A DNA stretch of 64,000 bases. Origin: Dermabacter sp. (lineage in GTDB: Bacteria; Actinomycetota; Actinomycetes; Actinomycetales; Dermabacteraceae). Position 1 is the first letter of the stretch. Each line of letters opens with the position of its first letter. The stretch lies in NCBI GenBank assembly GCA_030538475.1, contig JAUNTX010000008.1:1-64000 (forward strand), read 5' to 3'. The notes beneath the pieces were generated by a model. It did not search any database. It was not told the origin of the DNA and was given only the letters and a program-made list of their open reading frames with translations. A program made the translations under genes and the position numbers. Positions 25,132 through 34,500 of the stretch are shown in pieces.

Positions 25132-25414
25132 TCGCGGTGCTGCGGCTCCTGGCGACGGACGGGCTCGGGCAGAACAAAGCCCCGCGGTGCCTAACTGACC
25201 GGAGCCAGACAGAGGACGGTTGCCGCGGGGCGATGTTCCTAGAGTAGTTGGTTCGACCGATGGAGTTACTTACCTCGACGTTCGACGCCGCACTCTCCTG
25301 GTTCCCAGTGCCGGGGCTGACCACCGTGACAGTCCCGACATGCTCCTGGTCTTTCGTGTACCAGGGGACGCGGCAGGTGAGGTGTGAGCCGTCGCGGGGT
25401 GCCGGAGGTAGGCA
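25132..25414. other. Intergenic stretch with possible small ORFs
   Basis: This gap lies between the convergent HPrK-like and MauE-thioredoxin genes. GC is high at positions divisible by three with remainder 2, a coding-like pattern, but it does not say which strand is used. Candidates are a 52-residue plus-strand frame at 25260-25418 (MELLTSTFDAAL, with two cysteines and no ribosome binding site) and a 49-residue minus-strand frame from an ATG joined to the MauE stop (TAATG, 25413 down to 25264, with CRDC). Neither is recognisable. The minus-strand terminator lies at 25171-25231. Confidence 0.3.
25171..25231 (-). terminator. Terminator of the MauE-thioredoxin/phosphatase transcript
   Basis: GCCCCGCGG (25179-25187) pairs perfectly with CCGCGGGGC (25223-25231). 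On the minus strand the stem is followed by TTTGTTCT. The loop is long (35 nt). It also lies after the plus-strand HPrK gene and could work both ways. Confidence 0.5.
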
Positions 25415-26599
25415 TTAGTTGGTGCTTGACTCCGCGTCAGTGCTTGCCGCGTCGGGATCGGCCTGCTCGGGCAGGGGCGCGTCGGCCAGCTGTTCGAGAA
25501 TGTCGCCCACGAAGCGTTCCACGGCGCGGCCGCCCGCGACGGGACCCCCGGCCATGAGCCCGTCGGCCCCGAGTAGAACCGCGGCGGGCCGCCCGTAAAT
25601 GTCGAACTGCATTGAGGTGGAGGTGTCCACTTCCTCCATCTGCGTGCCCTCGACCTGACGGGCCGTCTCTTCCGGGAGCTGGGACAGGTCGAGGGAGAAC
25701 ACGGTGATGAGCCGCACGTGGGGCTCGAACTGCGCCTTCCAGTCCTGCACCTTCGGCATGAGGTCGAGGCAGGCCCCGCAGCCGGGGCTGAAGAACAGCA
25801 GCAGCACCGCCTGGTGGGAGGCAAGTTCGCGCAGCGTGTGGGGAGTACCGTCCGGAGCCTTGAGCGCCGAGAAGGGGATGGGGGCGCGCAGATAGTCGTC
25901 GTCTTCGTCCTCCTGGGTGTCGGCGCTCTGGTCGGCGCTGACCGCTGCACCCTCCGCGGCCGCTTCCGGAGCCTGAGCCGCGGGAGCCGCGGACGCTGCA
26001 GCGGCGGGGGCGGCCGCACGCACGGGGGCACGCCCGGACCGGGCGGGCATGGCGTCGGCTTCCCCGGCGAAGCGGTCGGTGCCGCCGAGGATGAGCAGCA
26101 CGATGGCGGGGGAGAGCACGAGCAGCAGCACGAGGGTTAGGACGGCCAGCGGGTTCGTGAGCAGCTCCTGGCCGGGGTAGATGCCCGGGCCGAGGATGGT
26201 GAGCAGGAAGGCGACGAGGGCGACCGCGCTGAGCACGAGGTTGCGCACGAGCGTGCTCGGGCCCACCGTGGGGGAGCCGAGCGTGCCGAAGCACGCGCAG
26301 TGCACCGCATCCTCGAACCGCAGGGCGCGCGCGATGATGACCGTGAACGCGAGCATCATCGCGAGGCCCACGAGCGCGGCGGAAGCGGCCACGCCGCGGA
26401 TCGGCACCCACACGCCGATAGCGACATACAGTTCCGCGAGCGGCGCCGCGATGGCGAGGATGCCGTGCAGCTGAGGGAATGGGATCTGCAGGGAACGCAG
26501 CCCGCTGCGCGTTCCCCGAGGATCGGCCAGTTTGCCCGCGGCGCTCACTGCGAACGTGAGGCTGAGGAGGATCGCGAAACCGGAGGCGACGGTGGTCAT
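25415..26599 (-). CDS. MauE/DoxX membrane domain fused to thioredoxin-like domain
   Basis: ATG 26599 overlaps the phosphatase stop and gives 394 residues. The N-terminal 170 residues form a four-helix MauE-type unit with the redox motif HCACFG (about residues 86-91). A 60-residue Ala/Glu/Asp linker follows. The C-terminal TlpA/thioredoxin-like domain has FFSPGCGACLDLMPKV, so its active site is CGAC. MauE/MauD pairs pass electrons or form disulfides for envelope proteins, and fusion gives both halves in one chain. The substrate is unknown. It ends next to the HPrK/PqqD gene in convergent orientation. Confidence 0.82.
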   Translation of the reverse strand: MTTVASGFAILLSLTFAVSAAGKLADPRGTRSGLRSLQIPFPQLHGILAIAAPLAELYVAIGVWVPIRGVAASAALVGLAMMLAFTVIIARALRFEDAVHCACFGTLGSPTVGPSTLVRNLVLSAVALVAFLLTILGPGIYPGQELLTNPLAVLTLVLLLVLSPAIVLLILGGTDRFAGEADAMPARSGRAPVRAAAPAAAASAAPAAQAPEAAAEGAAVSADQSADTQEDEDDDYLRAPIPFSALKAPDGTPHTLRELASHQAVLLLFFSPGCGACLDLMPKVQDWKAQFEPHVRLITVFSLDLSQLPEETARQVEGTQMEEVDTSTSMQFDIYGRPAAVLLGADGLMAGGPVAGGRAVERFVGDILEQLADAPLPEQADPDAASTDAESSTN

Positions 26600-27267
26600 G
26601 CGGAGTGCCTTTCGCTGAGGTAGAGGGCAATCGAGGAGTGCAGGGACGCGGCCAGGGCGCGGCAGTGAGTGTCCACGAGCGCGGCGGAGGCGGCGTACTG
26701 GTCGGGGGCCTTGCGGAAGGGATCGGGCACGTCGGCGATGTCGCCCGTGGCGCGGCGGGCCACGGCGTGAATCGTGTCGATGCTGACCGGGGCGGGCGCG
26801 GTGGCCAGGGGCCGTGAGGCGCGGCGCCCGTGCCGCGGATCGCTCGCGGCGGGCTGGGACTGGGCGCGGGCGGAGCCCTCGAGGGAGCCGACGGCGCCGA
26901 GCAGGAGGGTCTTCTTTCGCGAATGGGGCCATTCGTCCACGATGAACGCGCGCTGGCGCCGAGACATCGTGAGAATGAGATCGGCGCGCTCCACGTCGTC
27001 GGCGGTGATCTGGTGCGCGACGAAACCGTCGGGGCTCAGGCCCCGCGAGGCAAGCTCGGGTAGCATCCCAGCATCCACCCCCTCACCTTCCATGGCATAC
27101 ACACCTGCGCTGGATACCGTGATGCCCGTGCCCGCCAGCAGATCGGCCAGCAGCAAATGACCGAGCGGCGAGCGGCAAATATTGCCGGTACACACCACGA
27201 GGATGTGCCCGACACCCGTGGCCGCGGGGCCGGGAGCATCGGGCACGGAAGGATGGTGGGCGCACAT
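26596..27267 (-). CDS. Low-molecular-weight protein-tyrosine phosphatase
   Basis: The 223-residue protein has the P-loop VCTGNICRSP (CX5R-S) near residue 26 and the general-acid motif VPDPFRK near residue 180. Partners of BY-kinases in capsule loci (Wzb, CpsB-like) belong to this family, so it probably dephosphorylates the tyrosine tail of the kinase at 6213-7979. The chain is about 60 residues longer than typical. A Ser/Ala/Arg-rich insertion at about 127-160 separates the core from the DPF loop. It is translationally coupled to the MauE-thioredoxin gene. Confidence 0.9.
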   Translation of the reverse strand: MCAHHPSVPDAPGPAATGVGHILVVCTGNICRSPLGHLLLADLLAGTGITVSSAGVYAMEGEGVDAGMLPELASRGLSPDGFVAHQITADDVERADLILTMSRRQRAFIVDEWPHSRKKTLLLGAVGSLEGSARAQSQPAASDPRHGRRASRPLATAPAPVSIDTIHAVARRATGDIADVPDPFRKAPDQYAASAALVDTHCRALAASLHSSIALYLSERHSA

Positions 27268-27310
27268 GCCCCCAGCCTACGGCCACTGACCTACCAGAAG
27301 TGAGGGACCT

Positions 27311-28756
27311 GTGAGTGACACCCCCGGAACAGAGACCGATCTCGCCGCCGACGCCCCCGAGGCGGGCGACGTGATCGCGCGCGACGTGCGGGAACTGCGC
27401 TCCGCCTTCACCTCCGGCGCCACGCGCGACATCGAGGCCCGGCTACGCGTGCTCACGCAGCTCCAACGCGGAATCGAGGCCGAATCCGAGGCGCTCACCC
27501 GCGCGCTCGCGGCCGACCTCGGCAAACACGCCGCCGAAGCCGCCATCACCGAGATCGGCGCGGTGCTCAGCGAGATCGCCCACGTCAAGAAGCACCTCGC
27601 GGGATGGCTCGCCCCCCGCCGCTTCGGCATCGGCGCGATGCTCATGCCGGGCCGCGGAACGCTCGTGCGCGAACCCCTGGGCCTCGCCCTCATCATCTCC
27701 CCGTGGAACTACCCCGTGAACCTTGCCCTCAGCCCCCTCGTGGGCGCCATCGCCGGGGGAAACACCGCCATCGTCAAGCCGTCGGAAGTGGCCGGTGCCA
27801 CCTCCCGGGCCATCGCCCACCTTCTGCGCACCCACGTGAGCGCCGACTGGGTGCGCGTGATCGAGGGCGGGGTCGAGGAAACAACCGCCCTGCTCGCGGA
27901 ACGATTCGACATCATTTTCTACACGGGCAACAGCGCCGTGGCTCGCATCGTTGCCGCTGCCGCCGCGAAGCACCTCACGCCCACCGTCCTCGAGCTCGGC
28001 GGCAAGTCCCCCGTCTTCGTGGATCAGGGCATGGACATTCCCCAGGTGGCGAAGCGGCTCGCGTGGGGCAAGTTCACGAACGCCGGGCAGACGTGCGTGG
28101 CGCCCGACTACGTGCTCGCGACCGCCCCCGTCATCAAGGAGCTTCAGCGGGCGATCCCGCGCGAAGTGGCGGCGATGTACGGCGCGCACCCGAAGGAGTC
28201 GCCCGCCTACGGCCGCATCATCAACGAGAAGCACGTCGAGCGGATCGCCTCACTCATCGACCCCGAGAAGGTGGTGAGCGGCGGCGAGGTGGACGAGGCC
28301 GCGCGCTACATCGCCCCCACCCTCATGAGCGGCGTCAGCCTGGATGATCCCGTCATGCAAGAGGAAATCTTCGGGCCCGTGCTCCCGCTCGTCGAGGTCT
28401 CCGGCCCGGACGAAGCCATCGACATCATCACCGCCCGCGAAAAACCACTGACCCTCTACGTGTTCACCGACGACCCCGACGTGGAACAAGCCTTCGTGGA
28501 CAAGACCAGCTCCGGCTCCGTCGCGCTCGGCCTCACCCTCGCACACCTGGGCAGCCCCCACATGCCGTTCGGGGGCGTGGGGGAAAGCGGCATGGGTGCC
28601 TATCACGGGCGGGCCAGTGTCGAGGTGTTCACCCACCTCAAACCGGTCGTCAAGAAGCCGCTGCGCCCCGACACCCTCCAGGTGGTCTACCCGCCGTACG
28701 GCAAGGTCACGGGGCTGCTCACGCGGGTGCTCGGCGTGGGGCGCGGCCCCTGCTAG
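27311..28756 (+). CDS. Aldehyde dehydrogenase family protein
   Basis: The 481-residue NAD(P)-dependent enzyme starts with GTG 27311 behind GAGGGA. Class marks are LIISPWNYPVNLALSPLVGAI, the catalytic glutamate in VLELGGKSPVFVD (about residue 228), the catalytic cysteine in FTNAGQTCVAPDYVL (about 261) and EEIFGPVLPL. The short C-terminus with HMPFGGVGESGMGAYHG and the membrane-like tail resemble the fatty/aromatic aldehyde dehydrogenases of the ALDH3 type. It stands alone between minus-strand genes and has no clear link to the glycan pathway. Confidence 0.92.
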   Translation: MSDTPGTETDLAADAPEAGDVIARDVRELRSAFTSGATRDIEARLRVLTQLQRGIEAESEALTRALAADLGKHAAEAAITEIGAVLSEIAHVKKHLAGWLAPRRFGIGAMLMPGRGTLVREPLGLALIISPWNYPVNLALSPLVGAIAGGNTAIVKPSEVAGATSRAIAHLLRTHVSADWVRVIEGGVEETTALLAERFDIIFYTGNSAVARIVAAAAAKHLTPTVLELGGKSPVFVDQGMDIPQVAKRLAWGKFTNAGQTCVAPDYVLATAPVIKELQRAIPREVAAMYGAHPKESPAYGRIINEKHVERIASLIDPEKVVSGGEVDEAARYIAPTLMSGVSLDDPVMQEEIFGPVLPLVEVSGPDEAIDIITAREKPLTLYVFTDDPDVEQAFVDKTSSGSVALGLTLAHLGSPHMPFGGVGESGMGAYHGRASVEVFTHLKPVVKKPLRPDTLQVVYPPYGKVTGLLTRVLGVGRGPC

Positions 28757-29916
28757 ACCTGCCCCACCTCGCGCAAGTGCCGGATGCGGGCGGCGAACTC
28801 GTCCTCGAACGTGTGCTCCTGCATGAAGGCCCGGCCCCGCAGCCCGGCCTCGACGATCTCTTCGCGATGCTCGTGCAGGTGGGCGAGCCGATCCGCGAGG
28901 GCGGCGCTGTTCTTCATCGGTTCGGCCCAGCCGATTCCGTGCCGCGCGGATAGCTCTGCAAAGGCCCGATTCTGGAAGCTGACCACCGGCACGCCGAGCG
29001 CTGCGGCCTCGAGGTAGGTGCCCGCGGGATCGCCCTGCGTGTGAGGCAGCACCATCACGTCGATTTCCCTGGCCACCTCCGGCACCCAGGCGGTGCCGTA
29101 GGGGAGGGAGCCGCGGAAGATCGCCGAGTCGTCGCCCGCCGCTTGGGCCCGAAGCGCCGCCGTCTGCGCGCCTTCGCCGTAGAACGTGAGGGTCGCGTCG
29201 ATGCCCCGCCCCCGTAGGAGGGCGTGGGCGCCAAGCGCGTAGGCCGGGCCCTTTTCTTCCGTGTGGCGGCCCGAGAATCCGAGCCGCAATCGGGGCGATT
29301 CCGCGAGCTTCGCCTCGAGGGATTCGCGCGTCACGGGGTGCTCGGCCAGCTGGGCGCGAGAGACCCGAGTATCGAAGTAGAGGAGCGGGCGCGGGTTGAG
29401 GGCCCCGACGGCCAGATGCGCCGGATAGCCATTGGACTGCACGCCGCCTGCCCTCGCGAGCATCGAGCGCAGCCGCGGCGCCTTCCGGAGCCAGCCGAGG
29501 GTGCTGCGGGCCGCCTGGAGCGGGGTGGAGGACTGGACCCGCCCCATGCGGAGGCGTTCGGAGAGGGGGTTTTCGTGTGTGAAGACCAGCCGGTCGGGCG
29601 CGTGGTCCATGAGGTAGGCGTTGTGGGGGCCGTGGAGCGCGAGGGTGACCGCTGCGGTTCGTCGCGCCCGCTGCACGTCTTCCGGGCTATCGGCAATAAC
29701 GAGGGAGAACGCTGAGGCGCCCGCGGCGATCCGCGTTGTGACGGCAGGATCGGCCGTGCCCCGATGGGAGGGCGCCACGGCGACGACCTCTCCCGGCCAT
29801 GCCTTCGCGTATTCGCAGAGCCCCTCGTAGGTCTTCGTGGCGAGGTGGTGCACGCCGTGAGAATCCTCGATCACCCCGTCGGCCAGCAGGACCACGAGCT
29901 GGCTCTTCACTGTCAT
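28753..29916 (-). CDS. Family 4-like glycosyltransferase
   Basis: I chose ATG 29916 (CGGGAG upstream), giving 387 residues; ATG 29991 would add 25. GT-B features are DSHGVHHLATKTYEGL at the N-terminus, LRLGFSGRHTEEKGPAYALGAHALL, TFYGEGAQTAAL and DVMVLPHTQGDPAGTYLEAAALGVPVVSF. Its stop overlaps the end of the aldehyde dehydrogenase by 4 bp, tail to tail. It probably adds a side sugar to the surface glycan. Confidence 0.82.
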   Translation of the reverse strand: MTVKSQLVVLLADGVIEDSHGVHHLATKTYEGLCEYAKAWPGEVVAVAPSHRGTADPAVTTRIAAGASAFSLVIADSPEDVQRARRTAAVTLALHGPHNAYLMDHAPDRLVFTHENPLSERLRMGRVQSSTPLQAARSTLGWLRKAPRLRSMLARAGGVQSNGYPAHLAVGALNPRPLLYFDTRVSRAQLAEHPVTRESLEAKLAESPRLRLGFSGRHTEEKGPAYALGAHALLRGRGIDATLTFYGEGAQTAALRAQAAGDDSAIFRGSLPYGTAWVPEVAREIDVMVLPHTQGDPAGTYLEAAALGVPVVSFQNRAFAELSARHGIGWAEPMKNSAALADRLAHLHEHREEIVEAGLRGRAFMQEHTFEDEFAARIRHLREVGQV

Positions 29917-29997
29917 GGTCCCATCTCCCGGGTGGTTGCGCCGCCCGCGGCTGCCCTTATCAATCCAGTCCACATGGGCGCACTCTACCAATCGGCC

Positions 29998-31446
29998 CTA
30001 CCGGGTGGCCGGGGAGGTGGGGGACGGGCCCGTGGGGATGTCGGCGAGGTGCATCCACGCGTCCGTGCGGCCGCGCCACCACAGGGTCACGGCGCGCGAG
30101 CCGAGGAACACGACGGTGAAGATCGCCCACAGGAGCGCCAGCCCGTAGGGGGAGTCGGTCTGGATCCGGCCGCTGTCGGCCGCCCACCACAGGGCCCCCG
30201 CGAACGGGAGGTAGACGGCCATCGTGAGGATCCCGGCGAGGCCCAGGTAGCGGGCGTCGCCCGCCCCCATGTAGACGCCGTCGAGCACGAACACGTAGCC
30301 GGCGAGCGGCTGCGCCACGAGGAACACGATGAGTGCCCAGAAGAGCGACTGCTGCACGTCGGGGTCGGGTGTGAAGATGCCGGGCATGACGAACGCGCCC
30401 GCGAGGACCAGGAGGGCCACGGCGGCGCCGCCCGCGAGCGACCAGCGGATGAGGGTGCGGGTCACGAACTCGACGCTTGTGCGGTCGCGCGCGCCGAGGT
30501 ACTTGCCGGTGAGGGCCTGCGCGGCGATGGCGAGCGAATCCAGGGCCAGGGCGGCGAGTGCGAAGACGGAGTTCATGAGCTGGTGGGCGGCCAGGGTCAC
30601 GTCGCCGAGCTTGATAGCGACGGCGGTCGCAACGAGCAGGACGATTCGGAGGCTCACGGTGCGCACGAACAGCCAGCGGGCGTCGCGCCACGCCGAACTG
30701 ACGCCCCCGCCGCTCGGGGAGAGCGGCACCTCGTGCCGCAGCGCGCCGCGCACCACGATGACCAGGTAGCAGGCGGCCATCGCCCACTGGCACACCACCG
30801 TGCCAATCGCCGAACCGGCGATCCCCATGTCGAGGCCGAAGATGAGCACCCAGTTGAGGGGAATGTTTGCGCCCGCGCCGAGCGCCGCGATGACCAGGGT
30901 GATCGTCGTGTTCTGCAGCCCCCGCACGAGGCCCATCGCGGCCTGGATCAGAAGCATCGCCGGCAGGCCAATGGCGGAAATGCGCAGGTAGGTGGCGGCC
31001 TGCGCGGCCACCTCGGGGCTCGGCCCGAACAGCCCCAGCAGGGGGCCCGTGAACACGGCCAGCAGGATCGCGCACACCACGCCAATCCCAGCCGCGAGCC
31101 ACGTGGCATCCACGCCCTTCGTCACGGCCCGGCGCATGTTCCCTTCGCCGACGGCGCGCGCCACCGCGGCGGTCGTGGAATAGGCGAGGAAGATTGCGAG
31201 GCCGACGATCGTGGTGAGGATCGTGGAGGCGAGGCCGAGGCCCGCGAGCGCCACGGTCGAGACGTGGCCGACGAAGACGGAGTCCACGAGCAGGAACAGC
31301 GGTTCGGCGATGAGGGCGCCGAGCGCGGGGATCGCGAGCGCGCCGATGGTGCGGGCCGAGACCGCGGCCTCGGGCGACGGCGTAGAGGCGGGCGCTGGAG
31401 CGCCCGGGGCGCTTGGGGCGGGAGCGGGGGAGGGTGAGGATTCCAC
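29998..31446 (-). CDS. MATE-family transporter
   Basis: The 482-residue protein has a Pro/Ala/Ser-rich N-terminus of about 30 residues and twelve predicted helices arranged as two similar halves. DinF-type marks are LFLLVDSVFVGHVSTVALAGLGLAST and ARAVGEGNMRRA in the first half and LDSLAIAAQALTGKYLGA in the second. MATE proteins export drugs by Na+ or H+ antiport; in a capsule locus without an obvious Wzx, a repeat-unit flippase role is possible but not shown. It diverges from the RND gene. Confidence 0.88.
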   Translation of the reverse strand: MESSPSPAPAPSAPGAPAPASTPSPEAAVSARTIGALAIPALGALIAEPLFLLVDSVFVGHVSTVALAGLGLASTILTTIVGLAIFLAYSTTAAVARAVGEGNMRRAVTKGVDATWLAAGIGVVCAILLAVFTGPLLGLFGPSPEVAAQAATYLRISAIGLPAMLLIQAAMGLVRGLQNTTITLVIAALGAGANIPLNWVLIFGLDMGIAGSAIGTVVCQWAMAACYLVIVVRGALRHEVPLSPSGGGVSSAWRDARWLFVRTVSLRIVLLVATAVAIKLGDVTLAAHQLMNSVFALAALALDSLAIAAQALTGKYLGARDRTSVEFVTRTLIRWSLAGGAAVALLVLAGAFVMPGIFTPDPDVQQSLFWALIVFLVAQPLAGYVFVLDGVYMGAGDARYLGLAGILTMAVYLPFAGALWWAADSGRIQTDSPYGLALLWAIFTVVFLGSRAVTLWWRGRTDAWMHLADIPTGPSPTSPATR

Positions 31447-31564
31447 GCCGAAAGCCTACGCTGTGGTGCATCCCACCGCCGTGGGGCTTCCCCGATACCT
31501 AAGCGTGTGGCCAGGCATGACACTGTGGGATCGCTCCCGTCACGGTCCACGAAGGTGCCCTGCC

Positions 31565-34500
31565 ATGCAAGCTCTTGCCTCCATTTCCCTGAAGAACCGC
31601 GCGTTCACGGCCCTCGTGGTCATCGTGGTCTCGATCCTCGGCATCTTCGCCATGCTCACGATGCGCCAGGAACTCATTCCCACCGTGTCGCTCCCTCAGG
31701 TGCAGGTCATCGCGACCGAGCCGGGCGCGTCGAGCGAGCAGATGCGGGAGCGGGTCGCGCAGCCCATCGAGGAATCGATTCGCACGCTCGAAAACGTCGA
31801 GGGCACGCAATCCACCTCGACCTCCTCACTCACCCGCGTCACGGTCGAGCTCGCCTACGGCACCGACACGGCCCGCAGCTCCAACCAGATCGAGGCGGCG
31901 ATTAACCGCCTGGAGCTGCCGGACAACGTGGAGCCCCGCGTCCTGTCCGGCGGCACGGGCGACATCCCCGCCGCCGTCATCGCCATCTCCTCCGACCTCG
32001 ACACCTCCGAACTCAACGCCCGCCTGAGCGACCAGGTGGTGCCCGAACTCGAGCGCGTCGATGGCCTCGCGAGCATTTCGGTCATGGGCGGGCCCGAGAC
32101 CATCGTCCGCATCACCCCGAACGCCCAGGCGCTCGCGGAGCGGGGCCTCACCGACGCCGACATCACCCAGGCGATTGACGACAACGGGCTCTCCATTCCC
32201 GCCGGTCAGGTCTCCGATGGCGAGCGGAGCCTCGATGTGACCGTCGGCCAGCCCCTCGGCTCCATCGAGGACCTGCGCGCGATCCCCGTCAAGGCGTCGG
32301 CCTCCGATGCCGATCCGGCGGCCGCGCCCCAGGTGGTGACGCTGCAGGACGTGGCCACGGTCGAGGAAGTCCTGCAGGATCCGGAGTCCATCGCGCGCAC
32401 GAACGGCCGCGATTCGCTCGTGCTCGTCGCGATCCCCACGGCCGATGCGAACCTAGTGCAGATCTCCACGGATCTGAACGCGGAGCTGGACCGGCTCATG
32501 CCCGAGGTGGGCGGCGGGGCGAAGGCCGACGTGGTGTTCGACCAGGCGCCGTTTATTCAGTCCTCGATCAGCGCGCTTGCCGAAGAGGGCCTGTTCGGCC
32601 TCGTCTTCGCCATCGCTGTGATCCTCGTGTTCCTGCTCGCGGTGCGGCCCACGATTGTCACGGCCGTCTCGATCCCCGTCTCGCTGCTCATGGCGTTCGT
32701 GGGGATGCTGGTCTCCGGGTACTCCCTCAACATGCTCACCCTGGCCGCGCTCACGATCTCGATTGGGCGCGTGGTGGACGATTCGATCGTGGTGATCGAG
32801 AACATCACGCGGCACCTGAGCTACGGGACCGAGCGCAAGCAAGCGATCCTCACGGCGGTGCGGGAAGTGGGCGGGGCTATCACGGCCTCCACGCTTGCCA
32901 CGGTCATCGTGTTCCTGCCCATCGCCGTCGTGAGCGGCCTCGCCGGGGAACTTTTCCGGCCCTTCAGCCTCACCGTCGCCATTGCGATGCTGTCGTCGCT
33001 GTTCGTGGCCCTCACCATCGTGCCGGTGCTTGCCTACTGGTTCTTGCGCGCCCCGAAGAAGCTGCGGGACGGCGAGGCCACCGTGGCCGAGGTGCTGGAT
33101 GAGGCGGAGCGGAAGGAAGAGCGCTCCTGGCTGGCCCGGATCTACCGGCCCGCGCTCGCGTGGACTCAGCGCCACGCCCTCGTGACGCTCGCCATCGCGC
33201 TCGCCGTGCTCGTCGGCACCGGCTTCCTGTTCCCCCTCATGAAGGTGAACCTGCTGAGCGACTCCGGGCAGAACATCGCCTCCTTCACCCAGACGCTCCC
33301 GAACGGGACGAGCCTTGAGGCCACGAGCGAGAAGGCGCTCGAGGTCGAAGAGCGCCTCGTCGATCTGGAGGGTGTGGAGACCGTGCAGACCACCATCGGC
33401 GCCAACGCGATGGGCTTCGGCGGGTCCGCGAACGAGGTGGACTACTCGATCACGACCGACGTGGACGCCGACCAGGAGGCCCTGCGCGCCACCATCCTCA
33501 AGGAGATGCGCGCCGTCCCCGAGTCCGGCGAGATCGAGGAATCGGCGATGGCACAGGGCCCGCTCGGCGGCGGCGATGTCACCATTCAGATCACCGCCGC
33601 GACCGTGGCCGATCGGCAGGCGGCGACCGACCTCATCATGGGGCAGTTCGATCCGGACGCCCTGCCCGCGTCGATCTCGCGGGTCAGCAGCGACCTCGAT
33701 GCCGATCAACCCACCGCCGTGGTCACCGTGGATCGGGCGAAGGCCGCCGAGCGCGGGCTGAGCGACGCCGCCGTGGTGGGCCTCGTGGCCCAGCAGATGC
33801 AGCCGCAAGCCTCCGGCACCGTCACGTTCAACGACCGCGACCTCGACATCTACCTGGATCGCGGCGAAACGGTCGAGACCTACCAGGCGCTCACCGAGCT
33901 CACGATCGCCGGGATGCCGCTCACGGACGTGGCGAGCATCGAGGAAAGCATGGTGCCGCCCACCGTCCACACCGAGAACAACCGCATCACCGTGACGGTG
34001 GCCCTCACCCCCGCGGGCGACAGCATCGATCAGGTCAGCGCCGAGGCCCGCGCCGCGATCGACGCCGTACAGGACGAGCTGCCCGAATCCTCGAACGTGC
34101 GGATCGGCGGTGCTTCCGCCGATGTCGACGAGACCTTCACGCAGCTCGGCATCGCCATCCTCGCGGCGATCCTCCTCACCTACGTGCTGCTCGTGTGGAT
34201 CTTCAAGTCCCTCGTGCAGCCCCTCGTGCTGCTCGTCTCCATCCCCTTCGCCGCCACCGGCGCGTTCGGCCTCCTGGTCCTCACGCAGGTGCCGCTCGGC
34301 CTGCCCGCGATGATCGGCCTGCTCATGCTCATCGGCATCGTCGTCACCAACGCCATCGTGCTGATCGATCTCGTGAACCAGCGCCGCCGCGACGGCATGA
34401 ACCTCAACGACGCCATCATGGACGGCGCCATGAAGCGACTGCGGCCCATCCTCATGACCGCCGCCGCCACCATCTTTGCGCTCCTGCCCATGGCCATCGG

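Noticed and set aside
29764-31437. A 557-residue plus-strand frame opposite the MATE and GT4 genes
   Set aside because: It has shadow composition (His, Gly, Arg, Glu) and no domain; the minus-strand genes are clearly conserved.
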